NCBI RefSeq assembly: GCF_031624395.1 | Contig: NZ_JAMQON010000007.1 | Coordinates: 62,001-126,000, forward strand | Source: Halomicroarcula saliterrae | Lineage (GTDB): Archaea; Halobacteriota; Halobacteria; Halobacteriales; Haloarculaceae | Reading direction: 5' to 3' | DNA length: 64,000 nt | Shown here: positions 26,963-36,164 of the stretch, in pieces | How the letters are laid out: each line of letters begins with the position of its first letter | Numbering within the stretch: the stretch's first letter is position 1 | The notes under the pieces: generated by a model | The model's database searches: none | What the model saw: the letters and a program-made list of their open reading frames with translations, nothing else | What the model was told of the DNA's origin: nothing | Translations under genes and position numbers: made by a program

Positions 26963-28636
26963 TCAGTCGGGTCTGGAGATGTTGAACGGGATTCCTTCGA
27001 CGCCGTCGCGCTGGAAGTCCGAGATGAAATCGTTGACTTCGTGGTAGCCGACGATACCCTCCTGAATCGCGCGCTCTATCATGTTCGCGCGGAACTGGAG
27101 GTCGTCGTAGATGTCGCGAGTGTCCTCGTACCCCAGCAGCGTCGCGATCTGTTCTTCGAGCACGAAGGAGTTGTTCATGCCCTGAAAGACGATCTCGTCC
27201 TCGACTGGGTCCCAGTTGAACACCTGCCGGGTGACGACACCGTCCATCTCCTTGGAGTAGCCCTCTATCTCCTGGACGCTGGTGACGCGGCGAAGCACGT
27301 TGTCGCCCTGCTTGACGCGGTTCTGGAACAGCGCCACGTCGGCCACGTCCATGAACGTCTCGGGGACGTTGATGGGCTCGCCGGTGAAGCGCTGAATCAT
27401 CGAGACGATGTCGCTCGCGTGGAAGGTCAGCATGACGGGGTGGCCGGTCTGGGCGGCCTGGAACGCCATCCGCCCCTCCTCGCCACGGACCTCGCCCACG
27501 ATGATGTAGTCGGGACGGGACCGCAGCGCGGCGGCGACGAGGTCGAACATGTCGATGCTCGTGCCCTCGTCCTCGCCCTCACGGGTCAGCAGTTGCTGCC
27601 ACGTGTTGTGGGGCGGCAGGACCTCGGCGGTGTCCTCCGCGGTGTATATCTTGGCGTCGTCGGGGATGAACGAGGTGATGGCGTTCAGCGTCGTGGTCTT
27701 CCCGGACGCGGTCTCGCCGACCACGAAGACGGTCTGTTCGTTCTCCAGACAGAGCCAGAGATACGCCGCCAGCTCGGGCGAGAGGGTCATCCACTTCGTG
27801 ATCTGGAAGATGGAGAGGGGGATCTCGTCGCCCTGCCGGATGGTGAGTGAAGGGCCTTTCAGGCTCACGTCGTCGGAGTAGATGAGGTTCAGACGGGAGC
27901 CGTCCGGCAGCGTCGAGTCGACGATGGGGTCGGAGTCGGAGACGGGGTCGCCCATCCGTTCGCCCATGTTGCGCAGCCACTGGTCGAACGCCTCCTCGGT
28001 TTGCCACTCGACAGTGGTCTGGAGCATGCCGTAGACGCCGTGGTCGACGTGGCACTCGCTGCGGCCGATGACGTGGATGTCCTCGTTGGCCGGGTCGCGC
28101 ATCACCGGCTCCAGCGGACCGAGGCCGACGATGTCGCGGTTCAGCCGGTAGAGGATGTTCTCGTAGGTCGACTGGGTGACCTCGACGCTGCCCACGTCGG
28201 TGATGTTCTGGAGGCGGGTGAGGACGCCGCTGTCGCTGTCCTCGTCGCGAATGCGGGTCGTCTCCTGGAGGAGCTCCTCGATGCGGTCGTCGTACTCGGA
28301 CTCGCTCTCGGGGGCGGGCTTGTTGACGCTCTTCTGGAGGAGGCGGTTGCGGACCTTGTCGAAGACGACGCCCTCGTCTTCGTCCAGTTCGGGCTCGATG
28401 GCGTAGTATTTCGTGTCCTGCCCGATGTCGCCGTAGACGTGACAGAAGATGGGGCCACCGACCGGGTAGAGGACGTTGGGTCGGTCGGACTCGTACTCGC
28501 CGTCGGCCTCGTCGATGAGCATCGGGAACTCGCCGGTGATCTGCTTGAACTTCTTCAGGTGGTCCCGGAGGTGGGGTCGGCGAGCCGCTATCTGTCGCAG
28601 TTCGTCCGACGGTTTCGCGCGTCCGTGGTCGGTCAT
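26963..28636 (-). CDS. arlI: Archaellum motor ATPase ArlI (FlaI)
   Basis: Hexameric type II/IV secretion ATPase that assembles and rotates the archaellum. The 557 residues contain Walker A GETASGKTTT, then TAEDTAEVLPPHNTWQQ. The Asp box with arginine is in RSRPDYIIVGEVRGEEG, and the HASD box GHPVMLTFHASD follows. The N-terminal 200 residues include the ArlI-specific N-domain. It sits between arlH and arlJ in the conserved order. Confidence 0.96.
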   Translation of the reverse strand: MTDHGRAKPSDELRQIAARRPHLRDHLKKFKQITGEFPMLIDEADGEYESDRPNVLYPVGGPIFCHVYGDIGQDTKYYAIEPELDEDEGVVFDKVRNRLLQKSVNKPAPESESEYDDRIEELLQETTRIRDEDSDSGVLTRLQNITDVGSVEVTQSTYENILYRLNRDIVGLGPLEPVMRDPANEDIHVIGRSECHVDHGVYGMLQTTVEWQTEEAFDQWLRNMGERMGDPVSDSDPIVDSTLPDGSRLNLIYSDDVSLKGPSLTIRQGDEIPLSIFQITKWMTLSPELAAYLWLCLENEQTVFVVGETASGKTTTLNAITSFIPDDAKIYTAEDTAEVLPPHNTWQQLLTREGEDEGTSIDMFDLVAAALRSRPDYIIVGEVRGEEGRMAFQAAQTGHPVMLTFHASDIVSMIQRFTGEPINVPETFMDVADVALFQNRVKQGDNVLRRVTSVQEIEGYSKEMDGVVTRQVFNWDPVEDEIVFQGMNNSFVLEEQIATLLGYEDTRDIYDDLQFRANMIERAIQEGIVGYHEVNDFISDFQRDGVEGIPFNISRPD

Positions 28637-28650
28637 ATCTTGGAACCCTC

Positions 28651-29412
28651 CTATGCGACGCTCCGCGATTCGATGACGATGCCGGTGCCCGACCGCACCG
28701 AGAACCCGATGGTGTCACCGACCTGTTCGCCCATCCCGGCAAACCGGAGGACGTTAATCTGGCGGCGGGTGTCGTTGCCGACCTCGATCATCTCCAGTTC
28801 GATGAACACGTCGGCGATTGCGCGGAACGGGCCGATGGCCTCCTCGTCCAGCGTCGACGGGTCGACGGTTATCATGATGCACTTGCCTTCCGAGATGATG
28901 TCCCTGAAATACGAGATTATCTCCAGGGCCGCCTGGCGTTCGTCGTTGTTGCGGACCAGCGCCTCGAACTTGGGGTCGTTCCGGAGGATGGCGTCGAAGG
29001 TGTCGATGACGACGACGTCGGCGTCCCACATCACCTCGGCTTCCATCAGCCGGCGGAGTAGCTCCTTTCGCTCCTGTGGCTCGTCGGTACCGGAGAACGT
29101 GTTCGAGTCCCCGATATCGGCGTGCAGGAAGAGGACGTTCTCGTCGAGTATGTGGTCGACCATATCGTACGACAGCGAGTGCATCTGGTCGAGGAAGCTG
29201 CCGACGGTGAGCTCCGTCGAGAGGTAGGTCACGTCGTGGCCCTCCTGGCAGAGCCCGTACGTGAACCGCTGGCTCATCGCGGACTTCCCGGCGCCGTAGT
29301 CGCCCTCGACGAGGATGATGCTCCCCGGCGGAATGCCGCCGCCGAGTTCCTTGTTCAGTCGGTCGTGGTCGTCCAGTCCGAGCGAGAACAGGTCGGTACT
29401 TGCGAGACTCAT
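28651..29412 (-). CDS. arlH: Archaellum ATP-binding protein ArlH (FlaH)
   Basis: RecA/KaiC-like protein that binds ATP and forms a ring with ArlI at the motor base. It has 253 residues with Walker A GDYGAGKS at 37-44 and a Walker B-like [11 protein letters not shown]. The sequence lacks the second catalytic glutamate, as is usual for ArlH. The start overlaps the arlG stop (29409-29412, ATGA), so the two are co-translated. Confidence 0.95.
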   Translation of the reverse strand: MSLASTDLFSLGLDDHDRLNKELGGGIPPGSIILVEGDYGAGKSAMSQRFTYGLCQEGHDVTYLSTELTVGSFLDQMHSLSYDMVDHILDENVLFLHADIGDSNTFSGTDEPQERKELLRRLMEAEVMWDADVVVIDTFDAILRNDPKFEALVRNNDERQAALEIISYFRDIISEGKCIMITVDPSTLDEEAIGPFRAIADVFIELEMIEVGNDTRRQINVLRFAGMGEQVGDTIGFSVRSGTGIVIESRSVA

Positions 29413-29852
29413 AGGCGGAACTCGAACACCTCCTCGTCGTTGTTGACGGTGAGCTGGACGCGGTGGTCACCCGGGTCCAGCGACTGTGCTATCTCGACGC
29501 GGACGACGGTCCCGGGCTGCCAGGCCCCGTTCCCGTCGGCCCTCGTCACCTCGTAGGCCGTGACGAACTGGCCGTCGACGAGCACGTCCATCTGTCCGGG
29601 GTCGGCGGCCAGCCGTTCCGTGCCGGTGTTTTTCACGTACAGCGTGATGTTGCCGCTGTCGTAGATCGCGTCGCTGCCGCTGTCGGAAATCACCTCCACG
29701 TCGGTCCGCACGTCCTGACTGACGTCGAGCCCCTGCTCCGATATCGCGCCGCTCAGCTGTCCGATGCTGCTGGTGAACACGCCGGCGACGCTCGCGGCGA
29801 TCATCATCGAGGCGATAAACAGGATGAGATGGGAGACCGAGACGCTCGCCAC
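29409..29852 (-). CDS. arlG: Archaellum stator protein ArlG (FlaG)
   Basis: A 147-residue protein with an N-terminal helix ([20 protein letters not shown]) resembling a pilin signal-anchor, and an outer beta-sandwich domain ([20 protein letters not shown]). ArlG and ArlF form the stator that contacts the S-layer outside the cell. The order F-G-H and the overlap with arlH support the call. Confidence 0.92.
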   Translation of the reverse strand: MASVSVSHLILFIASMMIAASVAGVFTSSIGQLSGAISEQGLDVSQDVRTDVEVISDSGSDAIYDSGNITLYVKNTGTERLAADPGQMDVLVDGQFVTAYEVTRADGNGAWQPGTVVRVEIAQSLDPGDHRVQLTVNNDEEVFEFRL

Positions 29853-29853
29853 G

Positions 29854-30282
29854 TCAGACCACCTCCGTCGCCGCGACGCCCGGCCCCGTGACGAGTTTGA
29901 CGCGGTTGGGTCGGGCCGACACCGTCGCGTTAATAGCCAGCGTCTCCCCGGGCAGCCAGAGGTCCGTCGCGGTGTCGCCCTCGACGGCCGTCCGGTAACC
30001 CGTCTGGTAGCTGTTGTCGAACAGCACGTCGACGTCTCGCACCGAGAGCTCCGTGGTACCGGTGTTCTCGACGGTGACGTTGACGTACTGCGGGGTCGCG
30101 TTGTAGCTCACGTTGGTCATCCGAATCTCGGTGTTGGTTCGGTCGAGGCTCCGGTCGGCCCGGTCCTCGCGGGCGTCGTTGACGGTCTCGATGCTGTTTG
30201 CGGTCGCCGAGTAGAACATCCCGAAGCCGATGAAGGCGGCTACGAAGATGAGCGCGGCCGAGCCGCTAACGCTGAATCCCAT
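29854..30282 (-). CDS. arlF: Archaellum stator protein ArlF (FlaF)
   Basis: A 142-residue protein with an N-terminal membrane helix (GSAALIFVAAFIGFGMF) and an outer immunoglobulin-like domain (NVTVENTGTTELSVRDVDVL). ArlF binds the S-layer. I chose the ATG at 30282 (MGFSVSGS), which has GGAGGTG six bases upstream. A GTG three codons earlier falls inside that ribosome-binding site. The start overlaps the end of arlCDE by 17 bases. Confidence 0.92.
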   Translation of the reverse strand: MGFSVSGSAALIFVAAFIGFGMFYSATANSIETVNDAREDRADRSLDRTNTEIRMTNVSYNATPQYVNVTVENTGTTELSVRDVDVLFDNSYQTGYRTAVEGDTATDLWLPGETLAINATVSARPNRVKLVTGPGVAATEVV

Positions 30283-31807
30283 CCGAGCCACCTCCCACGA
30301 GCTTCGAGAGCGCGACGGCCTCCGCGCCGCTGTCCTCGTCGAGCTGGGAGATGTAGCGAAGACTCTCGGTGTGGTGGTCGATAGTCAGACCGCTGCCGGA
30401 ATCGTCGACGTCGTCGAAGCCGCGGAGGTAGTCCGCGAGGTCGTCGGCGACGGACTGGTCGATCCAGCCGATGGTCTCGTAGTAGTCGATCGCGCGGGAC
30501 GTCTCGCGGTAGCCGGCCTGACTGACCAGGAACTCCAGCCACTCGATGATTATCATGTCCGCCGCGAACCCCTCCGGCATCGCCGCCAGATAGGGTTTGC
30601 CGTCGTCGCTGTCGGCGGCGGGCTCCGGGGCCGTCTCCGCCGTCGGTTCTGGCTCCGGCTCGGGGGCTGCCTCGGGCTCCGGTTCTGGCTCCGGCTCGGG
30701 GTCTGCCACGGGTTCCGGCTCCGGTTCCGCTTCGACCGCGCCCATGCCGTCCCCGTCGGCCGCTTCGTCGGCCTCGTCCTCGATGACCTCGTCGAAGAGG
30801 TCGTCGTCTTCGAGGTCGCCTTCGTCGTCGTCGAACATCTCGTCGTCGCCCAGAAGGTCGTCGCCGTCGTCCTCCAGCAGCTCCTCGTCGTCCCCCGGTT
30901 CCGCCTCACCGTCGGCCCACTCGGCGTCGCCCGACTCGTACTCGTCTTTCAGCTCGGCGAAGGACTTGCCGCCCTCCCCGTCGTCGCTGTTCTCGTCGTC
31001 CATATCGAGCCCGTCGTCCATACTCATGTCATCTTCCTCCTCGAACTCCTCGTCGAACGCGCCGCCGTCGTCCTCGAACTCCTCGTCGAGGTCGTCCCCG
31101 AACATGTCGTCGCCGTCGTCCATGGACACCTCGTCGTCCATCGACATGTCGTCCTCGACGAGGTCTTCGTCGAAAAACCCCTCAGCGTCGGCGCTGGCCA
31201 CGTCGTCGTCGATGTCGTCGGGTTCGTCGTCGCCACCGTCGTCGTCGAACAGACCGAACGAGCCATCGCCCATACCGCCCCCGCCCATACCGGCGTCGAC
31301 GTCGTCGGCGAAGGGGTTCACGCCGCGCGTGACCATCTCGTAGATGTCGAGCAGCTTCCGGACGTTCTCCTGGACCTCGTCGACGGACTCGGAGATCGAC
31401 TCGTTTTCCGTACGGACGGTGTTGACCGTCGACGAGAGGCTGCCAACCTCGTTTTCCAGTTCGTCGATCCGGTGTTCCAGCTCGTCGTTGTCCGGCCCGG
31501 TGGCGTCCTCCATGTCGCCGAACTCGTCGTCGCCGAAACCGCCCATGTCGTCGTCGTCATCGAGGCCGCCCAGCCCGCCGAGGTCGTCGCCGCCGCCACC
31601 GCCGTCGTCACCCATCAGCCCGCCGCCACCCATCTCGTCACCGCCGCTGTCGTCGTCGCCCTCGTCGTCCGACATGATAGAGTCGAACATGTTCTTGATG
31701 CTCATCCCGACCAGGCCGCCCGAAAGCAACACGACCAGCGCCGGCACGAGCGCGGCCACGTCGGGGGTAAGTGCCTGCAGCGTCGGCACGAGAGCGAAAC
31801 TACTCAT
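30266..31807 (-). CDS. arlCDE: Fused archaellum switch protein ArlCDE
   Basis: A 513-residue fusion that connects the chemotaxis input to the motor in euryarchaea. An N-terminal hydrophobic stretch (VAALVPALVVLLSGGLVG) is followed by a Gly/Asp-rich run. The ArlC-like coiled coil (ESVDEVQENVRKLLDIYEM) is at about 140-165. A very long Asp/Glu-rich linker with EPEP repeats covers roughly residues 180-395. The C-terminal ArlD/E domain (LEFLVSQAGYRETSRAIDYY) is at about 425-480. Haloarchaea commonly fuse these proteins. The linker is low complexity and its length may vary between strains. Confidence 0.92.
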   Translation of the reverse strand: MSSFALVPTLQALTPDVAALVPALVVLLSGGLVGMSIKNMFDSIMSDDEGDDDSGGDEMGGGGLMGDDGGGGGDDLGGLGGLDDDDDMGGFGDDEFGDMEDATGPDNDELEHRIDELENEVGSLSSTVNTVRTENESISESVDEVQENVRKLLDIYEMVTRGVNPFADDVDAGMGGGGMGDGSFGLFDDDGGDDEPDDIDDDVASADAEGFFDEDLVEDDMSMDDEVSMDDGDDMFGDDLDEEFEDDGGAFDEEFEEEDDMSMDDGLDMDDENSDDGEGGKSFAELKDEYESGDAEWADGEAEPGDDEELLEDDGDDLLGDDEMFDDDEGDLEDDDLFDEVIEDEADEAADGDGMGAVEAEPEPEPVADPEPEPEPEPEAAPEPEPEPTAETAPEPAADSDDGKPYLAAMPEGFAADMIIIEWLEFLVSQAGYRETSRAIDYYETIGWIDQSVADDLADYLRGFDDVDDSGSGLTIDHHTESLRYISQLDEDSGAEAVALSKLVGGGSDGIQR

Positions 31808-32049
31808 CGTCTACCATGATTTCCGCAGACGCCCTTGAATATTCCGTCTAGCCTATCATAATTGATAACAAAATCGTTGTTTAACATATATTCCTTGTTA
31901 AATAAAGCCATTCTCTCACGGAGTATCGGTTCCGCCTCCGTTTCATATGGAGATTTAGAAGTAGAGCGTCTGAGAAGTGCGCCTGCGGCAGACATCCGTC
32001 AGACGGTCCCGCTGCGCAGAGCGCCTCGTCGTATTTCAGAAATCGAAAA
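31808..32049. promoter_or_regulatory. AT-rich arlCDE promoter region with a TATCA inverted repeat
   Basis: A strongly AT-rich gap upstream of arlCDE. It holds the inverted repeat TATCA-TAAT-TGATA at 31854-31867, about 50-60 nt before the arlCDE ATG. An open frame of 63 codons (31804-31995, minus) ends in an ATGA overlap with arlCDE. Within that frame, an ATG at 31889 preceded by AAGGAATAT resembles the archaellin leaders. I treat the frame as possible leader sequence, not as a proven gene. Confidence 0.45.
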
Positions 32050-32571
32050 TCAAAGGACGACAGACCCGGTGTTCGCGCTCTTGACCACGAGGTCACCGGA
32101 GTCGGCCTCCAGTCGGAGCGAGCGACCGTGGTCCCCGCCGACGTCCTCGCCGGTGACGGGGATGTCGTACTCCGAGAGGGTCGTTCGGACCTGGTCGAGG
32201 TTGCGCGCCCCGATGGAGGAGCCGTTCTCCGAGAAGTCGAGCATGTCGCTCCCGCCGGCGATCTTCGCCTCCATCGTCGTCGTCGAGGCCCCGACAGCTT
32301 CGAGCGCCTCGACGAGTTCGGCTACCCCGGTGTCCGCGAACTTCGCCCGGTTGCCGCCCTCGACGTTCTCCGCGGTCGGCAACATGATGTGGACGAGCCC
32401 GGCGGCCCCCGTCGGTTCGTCGTACAGCGCGATGCCGATACAGGAGCCCAGCCCGCTCGTCGTCAGCACCGCCGCGTCGGTGGTCACCTCGTACTCGGCG
32501 ATACCGACTTTCAGCCGCTCGGGCTTCGTCGCTCGGGCCCCGTCGGTCTGGCTGCCGTCGTACACTTTCAT
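32050..32571 (-). CDS. cheD: Chemoreceptor glutamine deamidase CheD
   Basis: A 173-residue CheD that deamidates receptor glutamines and interacts with CheC. The catalytic Cys is in TTSGLGSCIGIALYD, with the His in AAGLVHIMLP. The C-terminal half (AKIAGGSDMLDFSENGSSIGARN) is the CheD signature. The ATG at 32571 overlaps the cheC stop (TAATG). Confidence 0.94.
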   Translation of the reverse strand: MKVYDGSQTDGARATKPERLKVGIAEYEVTTDAAVLTTSGLGSCIGIALYDEPTGAAGLVHIMLPTAENVEGGNRAKFADTGVAELVEALEAVGASTTTMEAKIAGGSDMLDFSENGSSIGARNLDQVRTTLSEYDIPVTGEDVGGDHGRSLRLEADSGDLVVKSANTGSVVL

Positions 32572-33788
32572 TATTCGAATATCTGTTCGACGTCGGCCTC
32601 GGTCTCGTCGGCGCGGTCCACGTCTAAGTCGTCGAGCGCCACGCGCAGTTCCTTCTCGTTTGGCAGGGCGTGAATCTCGGCACGGAACTCGATGTCGTCG
32701 GTCTCCATCTTCGAGTCGATGATGAAGGCGTGCTCCTGGTGCTGGCCGACCTGTGCGGCGAGCGGGTCCACGATAGACCGCCCCATGTCGTGAACGAGTT
32801 TCGGCGGCGTGTGGTCGACCGAGGTCTGCAACACGTTCGCCCAGCCGTCGACGAAGCCGCTGGTCATGATGTTGCCCAGCTCCTCGATAGCGGCCTCGTG
32901 TTGCTCGGTCAGCCCCTCGCCCTCGATTTCGACGGGCATCATCGCCTCGGCGACGTTCTCGGCCGACACCTCGTCGAAGAGGACCATCAGGTAGCCACTG
33001 GGGACGCCGGTGAACTCCACGACGGTGCCGACGTACGTCTCCGTGCCGATCTGCTTTGGCACGTCCTCGATGGGTGCGAAGCTTATCTGGGTCACTTCGG
33101 CTTCGGTCGGGATGCCCGTCAGCATCTCGACGTTGTCGGCGGCCTGCTGTGTGCCGCTGGTCGTCATCTCGTTGAACGTCTGGAGCTTGTCGATGGGGAT
33201 GGCGTCGCCGTCCGTGTCGGCGCTGTCCATCATCGCGTCCGCGAGCGGTTCGTACTCGGGCAGCATGTAGATGTAGAAGTTCACGGACTCCCCGACCCAC
33301 TCGATCGCCGATTTGAAGACGAACACCTGCCGGTGGTCGTCGGCTTCGGGGGCCGCCGGCAACACCTCGGCCCCGGACTTCTCGATGTATTCGGGCGGCG
33401 AGTGGTCGATAGTCGAATCCAGATAGTCGGCCCAGCCGTCGATGAAGCCGCTCATCATGATGTTGCCGATCTCGTTGACCGCACTGCGGGCCATCGCCGG
33501 GTCGTCGCTGGCGCCGCCCGTCAACGAGTCGGCGATAGTCTCGGCGGATTCGGCGTCGAACACCAGCACGGTGTCGCCCTGCAGGACGCCCTCGTAGCCG
33601 AACTGGACGCCGACGAACTCCCGGCCCGCGAGGTCCTCGCCGATGTCGGCGCGGTCGAGCAACGTGATTTTGGTCACGTCGACGGCGGCGTCGATGCCGG
33701 TCATCTGGGCCAGCGCCCGGGTGGCCTGCTGGGCGCCCTCGTGGGCGAGCTGGTTGAACGTGCCCAGCGACTGGATATCGACGTTCAT
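32571..33788 (-). CDS. cheC: Tandem CheC phosphatase
   Basis: CheY-P phosphatase with two complete CheC units in one 405-residue chain. The first active motif is VNEIGNIMMSGFIDGWADYL near residue 105 and the second is IEELGNIMTSGFVDGWANVL near residue 307. Both retain the Glu and Asn that dephosphorylate CheY. Each half also has its own SPPEYI/TPPKLV segment. It lies between cheY and cheD with base-level overlaps, so the three act as one unit. Confidence 0.9.
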   Translation of the reverse strand: MNVDIQSLGTFNQLAHEGAQQATRALAQMTGIDAAVDVTKITLLDRADIGEDLAGREFVGVQFGYEGVLQGDTVLVFDAESAETIADSLTGGASDDPAMARSAVNEIGNIMMSGFIDGWADYLDSTIDHSPPEYIEKSGAEVLPAAPEADDHRQVFVFKSAIEWVGESVNFYIYMLPEYEPLADAMMDSADTDGDAIPIDKLQTFNEMTTSGTQQAADNVEMLTGIPTEAEVTQISFAPIEDVPKQIGTETYVGTVVEFTGVPSGYLMVLFDEVSAENVAEAMMPVEIEGEGLTEQHEAAIEELGNIMTSGFVDGWANVLQTSVDHTPPKLVHDMGRSIVDPLAAQVGQHQEHAFIIDSKMETDDIEFRAEIHALPNEKELRVALDDLDVDRADETEADVEQIFE

Positions 33789-34148
33789 CTATGACGGGAC
33801 GACGTCCTCGATAGCCTCCATCACGCTGGGTTTCTGGAAGGGCTTGGTGATGTAGCCGTCGGCGCCGGCCTTGACGGCCTCTTTCATCTTCTCCTCCTGC
33901 CCGACGCTGGTACACATGATGACGTTGGCGTTCGGGTTCGAGGACTTGATCTCGCTCGTCGCCTCGATGCCGTCCCGAATCGGCATCACGATGTCCATCA
34001 TCACCAGATCCGGGGTCTGTTCTTTGTACACTTCGACCGCCTCCACGCCGTTCTCGACTTCCCCAACGATAGTGTGGTCCTCTTCGAGAATCTCCCGTAG
34101 CAGGTTCCGCATAAACTCCGAGTCGTCGGCTATCAGTACGTCTGGCAT
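33789..34148 (-). CDS. cheY: Chemotaxis response regulator CheY
   Basis: Stand-alone receiver of 119 residues from the ATG at 34148 (MPDVLIADDSEFMRN). The acidic pair is D8-D9, the phosphoacceptor D52 in VMMDIVMP, the switch Thr80, and Lys102 in ITKPF. It signals to the archaellum switch through CheF and ArlCDE. The cheC ATG follows directly on the same strand. Confidence 0.96.
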   Translation of the reverse strand: MPDVLIADDSEFMRNLLREILEEDHTIVGEVENGVEAVEVYKEQTPDLVMMDIVMPIRDGIEATSEIKSSNPNANVIMCTSVGQEEKMKEAVKAGADGYITKPFQKPSVMEAIEDVVPS

Positions 34149-34238
34149 GTTGCCAGCTACTACCGGAATAACCGGCATAAACCTGACCCGTAAATTATCG
34201 CTTGTGATACCACCGGCTGCGAGCGGTTCGGCCGGGTG

Positions 34239-36164
34239 TCACAGCGCGGGGAGGGCGTCGGCGACGAGCGCGACGAGGTCGAACGCGTAGCTGCCATAGC
34301 GGAAGTAGACCAGCGCGGAAAGCAGGAGATACGCGGCGGTGAACCCGGCCGACACGGCGACGGCGACGGTGACGGCCCGGTCCGGGACACGGTCCGTGAC
34401 GGTCCGGCCGACGGTGACGACCGCACAGCCGGTCGCGGCTGCGAGTTGCCACAGCGCGCTGTACTGGACCGCCTCGCCGACCGCCAGCTCCAGACCGACG
34501 ATTCCGCCGAGCAGGACGACCAGAGCGGCGACGAGACCGGCGAGAAACGACCCCGCGAGCCACCGCGACCGGGACAGGCCCGCCCGGACCGCCGGGATGC
34601 GACAGACGCCGTACGCGCTGAGCGCGATGGCGGGGTGGAGATACCGGACGGTGAGCATGCTGTAGAGTGGGAGTCGGGGCAGATAGACAAGGGTCAACAC
34701 CGCCGCGAGTGTGACCACGAGCAGGTCGGTCTGGCGAGCCGGCCGCCAGGCCCGCGGATCGAGCGCCCCCAGCGGGCCGTCGACGAGGCGCCGAGCGCGA
34801 CGCCCCGCGAGCGCTGGCAGCGCCGCCAGCGCGCCCAGAATCGGCATCGCTTCGAGCACGGTGAGGTCGATGGGCTCGTAGTCGTTGTTACCGTAGCTGA
34901 CGCTCGGAATCGTCCCGCTCCGGACGAAGATATGCCAGAGCCGGTCGGGCTCGCTCAACACTGCGAGGCCGCCGCCGACGGACTCACCGGCGAACGTCGA
35001 CACCGTTCCGACGGCGTCCCGGGCGACATCGACCAGCGGCGGAGCGGGCTGTCCACCCCCGGGGCCACCGCCACCGGCGCTGTCGCTACTGCCGTTCCCG
35101 CCGACAGTCGTATCGTTCCCGCCCTCGCCCCCGCTCGTGTCGTCCGGCGGCGGCGAGAACTCGGCGTCGCTGTCCACGGGGGACAGCAGACGCGGCGGTT
35201 TCGCGGGGTTCCCGCTGATGGCGTAGTTCGTCGCGAGCATCGGCGTCGACGCCACCAGCAGGACGAGCCCCACGACCAGCAGCGACCGGACGCTGTAGTC
35301 CCGCGTCGTCAGCAGGTCGACGACCCCCAGCACGGCGACGACGAACAGCGCCTCGAAGGCGTGGACCCAGGTGATGTAGCCGGCGAGGGCGTAGGCCCCG
35401 GCCCGGGCTCGCAGGGCGGCGTCGCCCTCCCGGTGCCGACTCACCGCGAACGCGTACACCGCGCCCAGAACCAGCGTCGCGACTATCGTGTGGCGCTTTG
35501 GGAGCGTCGCCCAGAAGCCCACGGGCGTCGCCACGCCGAGCGCGACACCCGCGGCCAGCCCCACGCGGCGCCCGTGTAAGAGCGCGAAGAGGCGGTACAC
35601 GACCAGTCCCGCCGTCGCCGCCACCAGCAGCGTCGAGAGCTGGAGCGCCACGAGCGCGAGGCGGTCGGTCGGAAGCGCGGTCGCGGTCAGGACGCTCGCG
35701 ACGAACAGCAGGGTGACGACAGCGGCACCGACGGCGCGGGTCCGTCCGCGGTCGAAGCGCTCGAACTCGCTCAGCTGGGTCACGAGGGCCAGTCCGACGC
35801 CGGCCCAGAGCCCGGCGAGCAACACGCGCGGAGCCACGACCGTCGAGAGCCCTTCGAGAACCCACACCAGCGGGACCGCGAGCGCGAGCTGGCCGTAGTT
35901 CCGGCCGTAGAACCGGCCGGCGTGTTCGTGGAGGCCGGGCTGGGAACCGAGCGTGAGCGAGTAGCGCAGCTCCGTGACGTGGAGCTGCCCGTCGGCCAGC
36001 GCGACCAAGGTGTTCGCGACCGCGTAGGTGTCCTGGATGAAGAAGCCGACCCGCCAGGCCAGCCCGAACCAGCAGACGAGCCCGAGCCACAGTACGAGGC
36101 CCTGCCGGTCGCCAAAGAGCCAGCGGCCGCCGTCGACCAGCCGACCCCGGGGGTCGTCCGTCAC
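34239..36164 (-). CDS. Large polytopic membrane protein of the motility cluster (glycosyltransferase-like)
   Basis: A 641-residue membrane protein with about 12 hydrophobic helices. Features resemble lipid-linked-sugar glycosyltransferases of the PMT/ArnT superfamily: an early charged loop after helix 1 (GFFIQDTYAVANTLVALADG), GRNYGQLALAVPLVWVLEG, and a long Gly/Ser/Asp-rich outer loop at residues about 330-390. I cannot confirm the catalytic Asp/Glu. It is coupled to the next upstream gene by ATGA (36161-36164). Filament glycosylation is a plausible role given its place between cheY and the archaellins, but that is inference. Confidence 0.7.
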   Translation of the reverse strand: MTDDPRGRLVDGGRWLFGDRQGLVLWLGLVCWFGLAWRVGFFIQDTYAVANTLVALADGQLHVTELRYSLTLGSQPGLHEHAGRFYGRNYGQLALAVPLVWVLEGLSTVVAPRVLLAGLWAGVGLALVTQLSEFERFDRGRTRAVGAAVVTLLFVASVLTATALPTDRLALVALQLSTLLVAATAGLVVYRLFALLHGRRVGLAAGVALGVATPVGFWATLPKRHTIVATLVLGAVYAFAVSRHREGDAALRARAGAYALAGYITWVHAFEALFVVAVLGVVDLLTTRDYSVRSLLVVGLVLLVASTPMLATNYAISGNPAKPPRLLSPVDSDAEFSPPPDDTSGGEGGNDTTVGGNGSSDSAGGGGPGGGQPAPPLVDVARDAVGTVSTFAGESVGGGLAVLSEPDRLWHIFVRSGTIPSVSYGNNDYEPIDLTVLEAMPILGALAALPALAGRRARRLVDGPLGALDPRAWRPARQTDLLVVTLAAVLTLVYLPRLPLYSMLTVRYLHPAIALSAYGVCRIPAVRAGLSRSRWLAGSFLAGLVAALVVLLGGIVGLELAVGEAVQYSALWQLAAATGCAVVTVGRTVTDRVPDRAVTVAVAVSAGFTAAYLLLSALVYFRYGSYAFDLVALVADALPAL

